A stretch of 45,615 nt of DNA, taken from a virus. The number at the start of each line of letters is the position of its first letter. Within the stretch, counting starts at the first letter, position 1. Location: positions 1 to 45,615 of the IMG/VR virus record IMGVR_UViG_3300049181_000084. One strand, given 5' to 3'. The notes below the pieces were generated by a model. It saw nothing but the letters and a program-made list of their open reading frames with translations, did no database searches and was not told where the DNA came from. A program made the translations under genes and the position numbers. Positions 7,713 to 15,683 of this stretch are shown here, in pieces.

Positions 7713-8068
7713 TCGTGAGAACAGGTATCTTTAATTATCCAAACGCCTTTAAATCTGTCGTAATCACATGTATCATCTGCGTAAGTTGTCTTCATATCAA
7801 AGAGGTAATTTCCTCCTGGTATATTGACCTGCGTTAATGATGGAGAAATTACTATTGTTGTATCATCGGCTTTCGTTATGCCGGCACCAACTGTTAACGT
7901 CATTACCGAAGCTGAAAACCTGCGATCCTTTTTTAAGACTATTTTAAAATCCCAATCAGCAATTGTTTCACCATCCCCCAGCTCATCAGCAAAACTGATC
8001 TGAAACTCAATAGTGCTGTTTCGATTAGATTCAATTCTAAATGTTCCGTCTGGTAATTGGGTTATCAT
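7709..8068 (-). CDS. Hypothetical tail-associated protein, 119 residues
   Basis: Starts MITQLPDGTFRIESNRNSTIEFQISF; beta-rich with acidic loops and a late Cys pair (DTCDYDRFKG, DTCSHE). It overlaps both neighbours by ATGA. In Bacteroidetes phages small beta-rich proteins of this kind sit between fibre genes, so an adaptor or fibre accessory is plausible. No family recognised with certainty. Confidence 0.6.
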   Translation of the reverse strand: MITQLPDGTFRIESNRNSTIEFQISFADELGDGETIADWDFKIVLKKDRRFSASVMTLTVGAGITKADDTTIVISPSLTQVNIPGGNYLFDMKTTYADDTCDYDRFKGVWIIKDTCSHE

Positions 8069-8487
8069 ATTAATCCCTCTAAAGTCTTAATAGTCTGAAA
8101 GTGGAATGTATTCAAAGAAACACCAGGATATTCTCCATTTAAAACTTTGAAGAAGAACTGAATTTCAGTAACTCTTCCCGCTCCTGGCTCCTGAAACAAT
8201 TTCCCGAATTCTGAAAAATGATTAACCGGATCGGCTCCCATGTATTCATCTGCGTTTACATTGGTAGAATAATCCTTTTTCCATAACAATTCACCAGTAC
8301 CTTTTTCAATCAGGAATTTCTGGTATAGAGTGACTGCCCTTTCTCCGGCGTGATCAAATTCCAGGAATCTCGAAAACACAGTCACGAAATCGTTGTCGAA
8401 TTCATCAGTAAAAGCCACACCCGGACATAAGCCTTCTGCGCTTACCTGAAACTGACCATTAACTATTTTGTAAAGATTCTCCTGCAT
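8065..8487 (-). CDS. Hypothetical tail-region protein, 140 residues
   Basis: Starts MQENLYKIVNGQFQVSAEGL, aromatic- and acid-rich, with no signal peptide or membrane span. It overlaps the gene at 8459-8608 by 29 bp and the next by ATGA. Place suggests a structural accessory of the tail tip. Function unknown. Confidence 0.6.
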   Translation of the reverse strand: MQENLYKIVNGQFQVSAEGLCPGVAFTDEFDNDFVTVFSRFLEFDHAGERAVTLYQKFLIEKGTGELLWKKDYSTNVNADEYMGADPVNHFSEFGKLFQEPGAGRVTEIQFFFKVLNGEYPGVSLNTFHFQTIKTLEGLI

Positions 8488-8608
8488 TGAGTTTGTCTTT
8501 TATTACCTTGATTGATTCCTGTAAAATCACATGATCCTGCTTTGTTCCCATGAATGCATCACATGCTTTCTGAATGTTCTGTAATGCCTGTTCAATTGTT
8601 ATTTCCAT
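8459..8608 (-). CDS. Hypothetical 49-residue protein between fibre genes
   Basis: Frame from ATG at 8608, which shares TAATG with the fibre stop, to TAA at 8459. It reads MEITIEQALQNIQKACDAFM and continues as a mostly helical peptide. The TAATG coupling supports expression. Function unknown; its end overlaps the next start by 29 bp. Confidence 0.6.
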   Translation of the reverse strand: MEITIEQALQNIQKACDAFMGTKQDHVILQESIKVIKDKLNAGESLQNS

Positions 8609-10059
8609 TATAATGCTGCTATTGTTGTTATTGTACCACTTGAACTACGCGCCTTTAGCGCTCCTGAATCGTAATACACATATATCTTGCCCGATGCCGG
8701 ATTACTCCCTGGCACTCCGTTGTAAAATAAAATATTGCTGAATAGAGAAAATGAGCCGCCGGAGATCAATGTTAATTCAAGGTCTGAAAGCTCACTGGCC
8801 GCTGTGTCAGTGTTATTTGTCAGAGCAAACGAAGCGCGTCTGATCGCGTTTGATCCATTAGCACGATTAAATGACAATCCATTGGTATTATCAACAGCAA
8901 CAGAAAATGTACCTGCTGCTGCATTTCCAGTTGGATTTATGACTAAGTGACCTGTTTGATTTGAACCTGCGGATGTTAGCCTATAAGTCATTGTACTACT
9001 TTGGCTTATAGCAACACCGCCACCTGTAGGCATTATAATTCTGTCACTGCTATTATTCCGCAAACTGAATGTTCCGGAAGGTGAGTTAATAAATAGTGCT
9101 GATCCTGTTTTTAACAGTGTATAATTATTGTCACTTGGTGTAGCATTTAACCATATACCAGTTGAGTTCGTCGGCGAGCCGACAGTTCCCGTATTCAGAC
9201 AACCTACTAACATCACATTACCCAATGTCTGAGCAGAAGAACCCGAAGCCGCAATCTGTGGAGCCTGAAGTGTTACAAGTGCGCTGATATTTGTACTTGT
9301 TCGTACACCGCCCCCGGTTCCTTTACCTGCCTGAATAACCAGGTCAGTTCCGACAATATCCGTTCCGCTTGCGTTATCTGCTGCGAGTAACCTGGAATAA
9401 GCTGCTGTTAGTGCAAGTGTTGAGCCTCCGATTGAATGGGTATTATTTGCGCTCAAAACAACACTACCTGAAAGCGTATCACCAGCCCGGTTAAATGGAG
9501 TGTAACCTAATGCAGTTGTGACGTTTCCACTGGTGATTCCAGTAATATAACCTGATCCGTTTGTTAGCTGGTTGTTATTGGTGATTGTGCAGGCGATCGT
9601 TCCACCAACAATTGAAATTCCGGCACCGGATGAAAGAGCTGATTGTTTATTGTTGAATGTATTCCAATCAGTAGAGCTTAAATAACCATTCTGCGAACCT
9701 GAAGCGGCTTGTATTGTAAAAGCTCCAGTAGTGTCGTTGTAGTTTAACGGAGAGCTGGCTGATAATGCAGTTAAAGCGATGGCATTGGCAGAAATACCGG
9801 ATAGCTTTGTTTTCTCTGTGGTTGTGTAATCCTCGGTTGATAAACCTTTACCGATTACTTTATCAACCTTGTTGTTAAGCTCTGATTGCAGATCAGTCTG
9901 ATCAGATAAGGTGCCGGTAATGCTTCCCCAGGCGCCGCCTCCGGTAACAAGGTTACTCTTCTTTACATTTTTCGTAATACCTCCCTGTACAATGGGAATT
10001 AAGTCATTGTCTCCAGGCGTGGTTGTTTCCGGTAATTCACTTATCTTTATTTCAGCCAT
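8608..10059 (-). CDS. Tail fibre protein
   Basis: 483 residues, Ser/Thr/Gly/Asn-rich. The N-terminus MAEIKISELPETTTPGDNDLIPIVQGG is a widespread fibre start. The middle holds repeats typical of fibre shafts (LSGISANAIALTALS, SSTDWNTFNNKQ, TSGNVTTALGYTPFNRAGDTLSG). The C-terminus lacks a recognisable chaperone or peptidase. It probably trimerises on the baseplate and contributes to host recognition. It shares TAATG with the gene upstream. Confidence 0.8.
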   Translation of the reverse strand: MAEIKISELPETTTPGDNDLIPIVQGGITKNVKKSNLVTGGGAWGSITGTLSDQTDLQSELNNKVDKVIGKGLSTEDYTTTEKTKLSGISANAIALTALSASSPLNYNDTTGAFTIQAASGSQNGYLSSTDWNTFNNKQSALSSGAGISIVGGTIACTITNNNQLTNGSGYITGITSGNVTTALGYTPFNRAGDTLSGSVVLSANNTHSIGGSTLALTAAYSRLLAADNASGTDIVGTDLVIQAGKGTGGGVRTSTNISALVTLQAPQIAASGSSAQTLGNVMLVGCLNTGTVGSPTNSTGIWLNATPSDNNYTLLKTGSALFINSPSGTFSLRNNSSDRIIMPTGGGVAISQSSTMTYRLTSAGSNQTGHLVINPTGNAAAGTFSVAVDNTNGLSFNRANGSNAIRRASFALTNNTDTAASELSDLELTLISGGSFSLFSNILFYNGVPGSNPASGKIYVYYDSGALKARSSSGTITTIAAL

Positions 10060-10826
10060 TAGAGTATTAAATAATCCCCTGTTTCAGTTGTCAGGTAGTC
10101 ACTGGATTCAGTTAGTAGTAAAGTTGTTTCAGTGATGGCAACCTCTTCATTTACTCCTGTTCCATATATTATACCATTTTTAACCCTGTGATTAAATTGG
10201 GTTATATCACTGATTAAATTCTTATCGTAAGTAAATGTATTTCCGTAAATAGAGGCTGTGTTTATGCTATCAATATTAGAATCCTGAAGGAGTTTTATTA
10301 AATATTCTGTAGTTCCATAAGTCATTAATGCGATATCAAAAACTGATTGTCCATCAAGACCGTTAATTGTGGCTATGCTTGATTCATCTTCTTTTTCGAT
10401 AACACTTACCTCGGGTATATTTTCAGAAGTTGCCTCAAAACTTATACTATCTGAAAAATCTCTTACCGATCCGTTTGTAGTTGTGTAAACCAGGTATGTC
10501 TCTCCGGTTATAAAAATAGTCTCATCACACGAAATAAATGTCTGACCAACGATAGCAACGTATGAACTTCCGGTTATTTTGTATTTCTCATTTTCAAAAA
10601 TAAAATATCCTCCAAGTGGAAATAAATCTCTCTGATCCCCTGATAGTTTAAAATTGTATGAATTTGAAGCAACAACGGAAAATGAATCCTTACTAACAAT
10701 TGGTACTGTGTCCGAAAATGTCATGTTATTCTGCTGCAATACAGAAATAAGGTGTTCTGAATTAGACCCCCCTCTAACTAAAACATCAAAAATGCTTTCA
10801 TTATCAAATATTCTTTGGTGCGGCAT
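10059..10826 (-). CDS. Baseplate protein with two LysM/tail-X-like repeats
   Basis: About 255 residues from the ATG at 10826 (an ATG at 10850 is also open but lies deeper inside the gp25 gene). Two similar segments, NESIFDVLVRGGSNSEHLISVLQQNN near the start and GQSVFDIALMTYGTTEYLIKLLQDSN around 165-190, have the pattern of LysM-like P2 X-type tail proteins, which sit at the hub. The duplication is clear. The segments between are beta-rich. Confidence 0.6.
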   Translation of the reverse strand: MPHQRIFDNESIFDVLVRGGSNSEHLISVLQQNNMTFSDTVPIVSKDSFSVVASNSYNFKLSGDQRDLFPLGGYFIFENEKYKITGSSYVAIVGQTFISCDETIFITGETYLVYTTTNGSVRDFSDSISFEATSENIPEVSVIEKEDESSIATINGLDGQSVFDIALMTYGTTEYLIKLLQDSNIDSINTASIYGNTFTYDKNLISDITQFNHRVKNGIIYGTGVNEEVAITETTLLLTESSDYLTTETGDYLIL

Positions 10827-11118
10827 ATATTTCGAATTGATAAGTACCATCAGGCATTAAAATTGACCTGATTTTTAAATTACCTTTACCATCCATCTGA
10901 AGATTTACAGCAATTGCTCTGTCGAGTTCCTGTTGTTTACCGCTTGTACGGTTATACTTTTGAAGTCCTACGCCAATAGAGGGGAATTCCTTGTACCATC
11001 CAGGCTCAGCGATGATGATATTTTCCACATGTTGACTATCAGATTCAACCAGTTCAAAATCATTTGTTACCGGGTTAATATATAGGCCGTTGTTAACCAG
11101 TTTAAAATCTTTACCCAT
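10804..11118 (-). CDS. Baseplate wedge protein, gp25/W-like
   Basis: 104 residues matching the GPW/gp25 family: LVNNGLYINPVTNDFELVES, then GWYKEFPSIGVGL, then RAIAVNLQMDGKGNLKIRS. This small protein starts sheath assembly at the baseplate in contractile tails. It follows the spike gene with an 8-bp overlap, the same order as in P2-like and Mu-like phages. Confidence 0.85.
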   Translation of the reverse strand: MGKDFKLVNNGLYINPVTNDFELVESDSQHVENIIIAEPGWYKEFPSIGVGLQKYNRTSGKQQELDRAIAVNLQMDGKGNLKIRSILMPDGTYQFEIYAAPKNI

Positions 11119-11647
11119 GAGTTATTTTGTCGTTTTCAAGTTCTGATTTATCTGTTTCTGTTAATGGCAATATGTCTCCGAAATCCGCTATAAGCCCATA
11201 AGTGCCTGATGGAGCTAAAGGAATTACAACACTTTTTAATGTATCAAGTATGGTATTTAACTTTTCTTCCAGGTTATTAATTTTTTCTGTCAGGTTATTA
11301 ACCTTTACTAAACCACCATATGCACCATCATTAAACTGAAATTCATCCTGAATTGAATAAATCTTATCACACTCTGAGAACATCAGAACAAAAGGAGAAT
11401 TATTATCCGTTACTGCGATAATAACATTTGATCCTACTTTTGGGATCCTCAGAAATCCGTCATTAGACTCGGCAAGTAAATTAACATCAGGGATTTCTGT
11501 TTCAGACTCCCCGGTTACCTGTGTAACTATACATGTTCTTTCTGATTCATCCACACTTACAATCTCTGCCAAAATAATTTGCACATAATCTTTACCCCAG
11601 GTTCCGGCTATCTTCTTAATGCTTTCGGTTATATCTCTTTCATACAT
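11111..11647 (-). CDS. Baseplate spike, gpV/gp45-like
   Basis: 178 residues from ATG at 11647, which overlaps the hub stop by 8 bp; an ATG at 11695 would extend further into the hub gene. Residues about 20-95 form an OB-like beta domain (IILAEIVSVDESERTCIVTQV, IPKVGSNVIIAV), followed by a short coiled coil (VNNLTEKINNLEEKLNTIL) and a Gly-rich end. This is the domain order of short membrane-piercing spike proteins. It lacks the usual HxH iron-binding tip. Confidence 0.7.
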   Translation of the reverse strand: MYERDITESIKKIAGTWGKDYVQIILAEIVSVDESERTCIVTQVTGESETEIPDVNLLAESNDGFLRIPKVGSNVIIAVTDNNSPFVLMFSECDKIYSIQDEFQFNDGAYGGLVKVNNLTEKINNLEEKLNTILDTLKSVVIPLAPSGTYGLIADFGDILPLTETDKSELENDKITHG

Positions 11648-12779
11648 AAATCTCAGATGTTTTAATATGAAGCTGAATTTTCTGCCTGTAACCACCCTGA
11701 CCGAAAGTATAGTTCACACCCTTGGCCTTGTATATCCCGTTTCTTTCAGGTAATACCGGATCGATTATTTTAACGTTGTCACCATGCTTTATAAATGGCA
11801 TGCCGAAAGTTAAAAATGATCCGTAAAAACCTTCATAATGCAGCTTACTTAACTGTTCTTTTGCGAGTGTGACCAGTTCGTCTTCTGTTTTTACATCAAA
11901 GAAATAAAGGGTTCTTTTCTCTCCTTCAAATCCTTCCTCGCTCACTTTCCCATCCTTGGTTACAAATACCTCCAGGCGTTTCTTTTTAGTTTTCTTGGTT
12001 CCATCCTGCCTTGTTTCGCTTTGCTGTTCATCTTTAATAGAGTAGGCTTTAACACCAATATTTAAATCATCCTTTCTTCTGTATTCAAGATCATCCTCAA
12101 TAATATTGTGAGTAAATTTAAATGTCTCGTCATTTGAATCTGTATAGTTGTAAGCAAGCCCGGAACATCTTAATTCTGTACCTCTGAAGTAGCTTTCCAG
12201 GCCATATTTCTGAAGCCTGTTTAATACCTGTGCGGCAGTCTCATTATTAGTTCTGAAATCGTTTCCTATAGTTGTCTTTGCGTCAATATTTACAGTAAAT
12301 TCTGTTCCTTTCAGAATTTCTTTCATCATTGATTGTAGTGTGTAACCTTTCCAGACCTTATTAGGAACAGAGATCTGTTTAAGTTTATACATGTTATCCT
12401 CACACTCTAATTCGAGCGGAATTCTTGGATTAACTTTGCTTATAAATCCTTCAAATACAGTATTTGAATCAGTTGCCTTCTGGTTAAACTCATCAATGTA
12501 TATATACCCAAGTTCAATTTTTATTTTGTCTCCCCGTAGAATTACCGGGTTCGTTTTGGTGCTGATTATATTTTTCCCCTCCAGTGAAACATTCTGATTA
12601 TTTTCATCCAGGAAGTAAAGGTTTTTAGGGAAAACAACCTTCGCTGTATCAGTCAGATTAGCCCAGGAAGAATTTATTTCAACTTCATGCACAAAATCAA
12701 AATTCAGTGATTTATTCCGACTCGGGTAGTCCTTTGTGGGAACCTGTGTAAGGGTGATATTTGAGATTAAGCGAAGCAT
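11640..12779 (-). CDS. Baseplate hub protein, gpD/gp44-like
   Basis: 379 residues. N-terminal beta domain (NFDFVHEVEINSSW, KIELGYIYIDEF, FEGFISKVNPRIPLELECED) followed by MYKLKQISVPNKVWKGYTLQ and a C-terminal part with DVKTEDELVTLAKEQL and FGMPFIKHGDNVKIIDP, as in late-control gpD/hub proteins of myophages. It links spike and tube. It shares TAATG with the upstream gene. Confidence 0.75.
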   Translation of the reverse strand: MLRLISNITLTQVPTKDYPSRNKSLNFDFVHEVEINSSWANLTDTAKVVFPKNLYFLDENNQNVSLEGKNIISTKTNPVILRGDKIKIELGYIYIDEFNQKATDSNTVFEGFISKVNPRIPLELECEDNMYKLKQISVPNKVWKGYTLQSMMKEILKGTEFTVNIDAKTTIGNDFRTNNETAAQVLNRLQKYGLESYFRGTELRCSGLAYNYTDSNDETFKFTHNIIEDDLEYRRKDDLNIGVKAYSIKDEQQSETRQDGTKKTKKKRLEVFVTKDGKVSEEGFEGEKRTLYFFDVKTEDELVTLAKEQLSKLHYEGFYGSFLTFGMPFIKHGDNVKIIDPVLPERNGIYKAKGVNYTFGQGGYRQKIQLHIKTSEIYV

Positions 12780-13372
12780 TATTTCAATCTTAATTGTACC
12801 GGTTTGTCACTTAATGCCATTAATGTAAATGGTACTTCAGAATATCTTCCCGGCTCCTGTGGTATCTCTGCATCTGTTATTACGATGTTGTAAATACCAG
12901 CTTCTCTCAGATACCAGGAATTCACCTCTATACTTACAGGAGCGTCTTTTACAGCAATTAAATCTTTGTATTGCTGAAGCGGAAAAACTCCATTAGTACT
13001 GGTTATTTTACCTTTAATAGTAATCAGTCGGTTTTTATTTGAAATGTATTCGATTACCGAATCACCACCCTGTATGTCTGTGATTACAATATTTTTGGAA
13101 AAACCAATAATAAAAGTAACCACATCGAACTTTAAAGCAGGATAGGAAATAGTTTCCCCGTTAATTGTGTAGCTTCCTGCTTTAGTCTCAAAGTTTGACA
13201 TTACAGGAGTTCCGAAACTGGATGGATATATCCCCTCATCCTGTGTAACATCAGGAATATTACCCTTGTAAACAACAGCCCTGGCAGCTCCACCAGCAAC
13301 GGTTCTAATAACCATTCTACCGGTATTTACGGCTTGTTCCTGACCTTTTGGAATATCATATCTGTCTGCCAT
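12779..13372 (-). CDS. Tail-tip protein, possibly DUF6046-like
   Basis: 197 residues. It lies between tape measure and hub and shares TAATG with both. The middle contains KDAPVSIEVNSWYLREAGIYNIVITDAEIPQEPGRYSEVPFTL (described here in two parts: the NSWYLREAGIY core and the QEPGRYSEVPF core), which I recall from tail proteins of Bacteroidetes phages, possibly DUF6046. It may be the functional counterpart of N/P-type DNA circularisation or hub-adaptor proteins. Role inferred from position. Confidence 0.6.
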   Translation of the reverse strand: MADRYDIPKGQEQAVNTGRMVIRTVAGGAARAVVYKGNIPDVTQDEGIYPSSFGTPVMSNFETKAGSYTINGETISYPALKFDVVTFIIGFSKNIVITDIQGGDSVIEYISNKNRLITIKGKITSTNGVFPLQQYKDLIAVKDAPVSIEVNSWYLREAGIYNIVITDAEIPQEPGRYSEVPFTLMALSDKPVQLRLK

Positions 13373-14775
13373 TACTGATTAGCTAGTCTTTGTGAATCAT
13401 TTACAACAGTCACTAAAGCCTTTGAGAGCTCTTCAATTACTACCCCTACAGATTCTTTTATTGTGGTTGTATTAAATGTCAGATTACCGATCTGATTACC
13501 TATGTCAATATTAATCTGAGTTGGCCTGGATGCTTTAGTAAGGTTTTCATTCTTTGCTTTTGTTTCATCTTTAGTTTTTGCTTGTTTATTTTTAAAAGAA
13601 TCCAAAATAGACACCGCAGACAATCCTTTTAATGCTTTTATTTTTTCCTCAATTTTAGCATTGCTTACCTCCATTTTGTCTAAAAAAGCCTGATCTTCCT
13701 CAGAAAATTCCCGACCAGATAGCCCATTAATAAACTTACTAAGCATGTCATTTTTTGCAGACTCTCTATAATTTAAAAATGTGTCTTGTCCTTCACTTAA
13801 TTGCGCTCTTAATTCTGAAATTGTTTTTTCAATATCTTTAGATATAATTGAATCAGCAGCAACTTCCCATTTGCCACCTTTTTTCTGCATATTTTTAACG
13901 ACCTCAATAAACGACTTTTCTTTATCATTTTTAAAGTCTATTACCTCTTGTGCAAATCCATTTTTCCCCCTCTCTCCAGCCGTTAACATCATGTCGGATA
14001 CAGTATTAAGCATGTTTGAAATACCTTGTATTGTTTGTCCGATAAATCCGTCTGTCCGGCTACCCATTGTGTTTAAAAGATTATCCCAGGAGTCACCAAG
14101 GTTTGATAGCTGACCGCCTAATGTTTGAGAAATCTTTTCCATTGATCCAGCAACTCCCTCCATTCCACCCAGGCCAGTTATATAATCCTTTATTGCATCT
14201 GAAGTATAATTTACTTCCTTTGTAATTCCTTTGAATGTGAATTTTACTTTGTCTCCATGTTTCTCTGCTCTTACACCAAACTCTTTCAATCGCTCAAATT
14301 CTCCAACCTGTGCGTCAATAATTGCCTCTGTCAACTGATCAAAACCTTTTCCAGTAGAACTTGCAAGATCTCCTAGTTTTATCATTTCTTCAGATGTTGG
14401 TTTGAATCCCTGATTAACAAGTTTCACAAATGCACCGGACAATTCCTGAACTGAAAAAGGGGTTTTTGAAGCAATATCCTGTATTAATGAAAGTTGCAGC
14501 CCTGCCTCTGCGTCACTTCCTAATGATGTTGAAAGTACTGCCTGAAACTTCTGAAACTCTGCCCTGACTTCAATCATCTGAGTTAACACATCTTTAACTG
14601 ACGATAAAGCCAAATACCCGCCTATTGCACCGCCAATTTTACCTCCAAGATTATTAAATCCCCCCTGAAGGTTTGATAGACTGGATTCCGCCTGGTCTGA
14701 GGCTTTTGTAATATCTTTTAGCTTACTTGAAGCAAGATCTCGGAGACTTAAAACATATTCAACACTATTAGACAT
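13372..14775 (-). CDS. Tape measure protein (short)
   Basis: 467 residues. Contains the tape-measure domain signature SKTPFSVQELSGAFVKLVNQG, then TSEEMIKLGDLASSTGKGFDQLTEAIIDA and EFERLKEFGVRAEKHGDKV at about 110-190; the rest is helical with several Gly-rich turns. The N-terminus SVEYVLSLRDLASSKLKDI is also typical. At the usual 0.15 nm per residue it predicts a tail near 70 nm, short for a myovirus. The gene begins inside the end of the frameshifted chaperone. Confidence 0.85.
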   Translation of the reverse strand: MSNSVEYVLSLRDLASSKLKDITKASDQAESSLSNLQGGFNNLGGKIGGAIGGYLALSSVKDVLTQMIEVRAEFQKFQAVLSTSLGSDAEAGLQLSLIQDIASKTPFSVQELSGAFVKLVNQGFKPTSEEMIKLGDLASSTGKGFDQLTEAIIDAQVGEFERLKEFGVRAEKHGDKVKFTFKGITKEVNYTSDAIKDYITGLGGMEGVAGSMEKISQTLGGQLSNLGDSWDNLLNTMGSRTDGFIGQTIQGISNMLNTVSDMMLTAGERGKNGFAQEVIDFKNDKEKSFIEVVKNMQKKGGKWEVAADSIISKDIEKTISELRAQLSEGQDTFLNYRESAKNDMLSKFINGLSGREFSEEDQAFLDKMEVSNAKIEEKIKALKGLSAVSILDSFKNKQAKTKDETKAKNENLTKASRPTQINIDIGNQIGNLTFNTTTIKESVGVVIEELSKALVTVVNDSQRLANQ

Positions 14776-15261
14776 TTTTCCCTGTGGTTAAAATCCAGTT
14801 TAATTGTGCGTATTTTCTAGCAAATTTTTCATCATCCCATTTTTCCGGATCTTCTTTAAAATAAAAATGCAATAAGCCATCGATCTGACTTATTGCATCT
14901 TCTTCTATTCCTTGTGAATACTTGTTTATAAGATCGTCGAGTTCTTTTTTTTTGCAGGTGTAATTTTATCAAGTTCCTTCATTGCATTAAGGAACAAATC
15001 ATCATCGGCAAAGATTTTAGGATCTGTTAACTCGTCAATCTTACAGGAATTCCAAAGTAATTCATATGCAAAAACCGGATCACGATCTATAGTTGCAAGC
15101 ACTGGAGATATTTGATATCTGTTAGGCTTTTTGATATATGCCTGTCTTAAAACTCCTTCATCCCAAATGTTGATTTTAAGAACAGTTCCATATTTTTCTT
15201 TTATTGCAGCATCCTTTTCTCTTTCAATTCTATCTGCTTCTTTTTTTTCTTCCTCTGTCAT
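14768..15261 (-). CDS. Tail assembly chaperone, -1 frameshift product
   Basis: The short chaperone frame (stop at 14926) contains nine A then G on the coding strand. Slipping back one base there opens a second frame reading KKKELDDLINKYSQGIEED and ending WDDEKFARKYAQLNWILTT, with TAA at 14768-14770. The extension adds roughly 60 residues and fills the space to the tape measure exactly. Programmed -1 frameshifting between two tail chaperone forms is conserved in phages with long tails (lambda gpG/gpGT, Mu gp41). The Trp-rich acidic end fits the T domain. Confidence 0.8.
14926..15261 (-). CDS. Tail assembly chaperone, short form
   Basis: 111 residues, MTEEEKKEADRIEREKDAAIKEKY at the start, then IWDEGVLRQAYIKKPNRYQISPVLATIDRDP and KIFADDDLFLNAMKELDKI. 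The order (tube, chaperone, tape measure) identifies it as the G-like chaperone that coats the tape measure during tail assembly. It overlaps the tube stop by ATGA and ends at the slippery run described separately. Confidence 0.8.
   Translation of the reverse strand: MTEEEKKEADRIEREKDAAIKEKYGTVLKINIWDEGVLRQAYIKKPNRYQISPVLATIDRDPVFAYELLWNSCKIDELTDPKIFADDDLFLNAMKELDKITPAKKKNSTIL
14944..14953 (-). promoter_or_regulatory. Slippery site for -1 frameshifting
   Basis: On the coding (minus) strand this is nine A followed by G, read in frame 0 as GCA AAA AAA AAG. A slip of one base on the A run keeps all pairing. Frame 0 stops 19 bases later. Confidence 0.8.
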
Positions 15262-15674
15262 CTCTGAATATCTCCTATGATTATCGGAATGGTAACAAGT
15301 AATTTCGTATCTCCTTGATTGGCATCTAGTGGATTTTCCAGATACTCAACAAATTTTAAAACATCCTTATCTGCAAGAACCCTGGAACCTCCGAATATTA
15401 TTGGTATATCAAAAGGAGCAATAGAAAGCGGGTCTCGATTAGGAGAAGCGGCAATTATTTTCTTCCATTCATCAGTATACATTTCAATAGAGCCTTCATA
15501 CTCATAATTACCATACCCTCTTGAAATAGGCTTTGCGCCTGCCCCATAGTTATTATCCTTAGCCTGTTTTGCCTTGTATGATATTTTGGTAATTCCTATA
15601 ATTGGAATTCCAAAATGAATCATCTGTATATTAGCCCAGGAATAATTAACTCCGTTTATTAATGGTGCTGCCAT
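15258..15674 (-). CDS. Tail tube protein
   Basis: 138 residues directly after the sheath gene, the conserved place for the tube. The sequence (INGVNYSWANIQMIHFGIPI, KISYKAKQAKDNNYGAGAKPISRGYGNYEYEGSIEMYTDEW) matches the pattern of Mu gpM-like and related tubes, with the ARGYG-like loop and beta sandwich. It forms the inner tube through which DNA passes. Confidence 0.8.
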   Translation of the reverse strand: MAAPLINGVNYSWANIQMIHFGIPIIGITKISYKAKQAKDNNYGAGAKPISRGYGNYEYEGSIEMYTDEWKKIIAASPNRDPLSIAPFDIPIIFGGSRVLADKDVLKFVEYLENPLDANQGDTKLLVTIPIIIGDIQR

Positions 15675-15683
15675 TTTACAATT

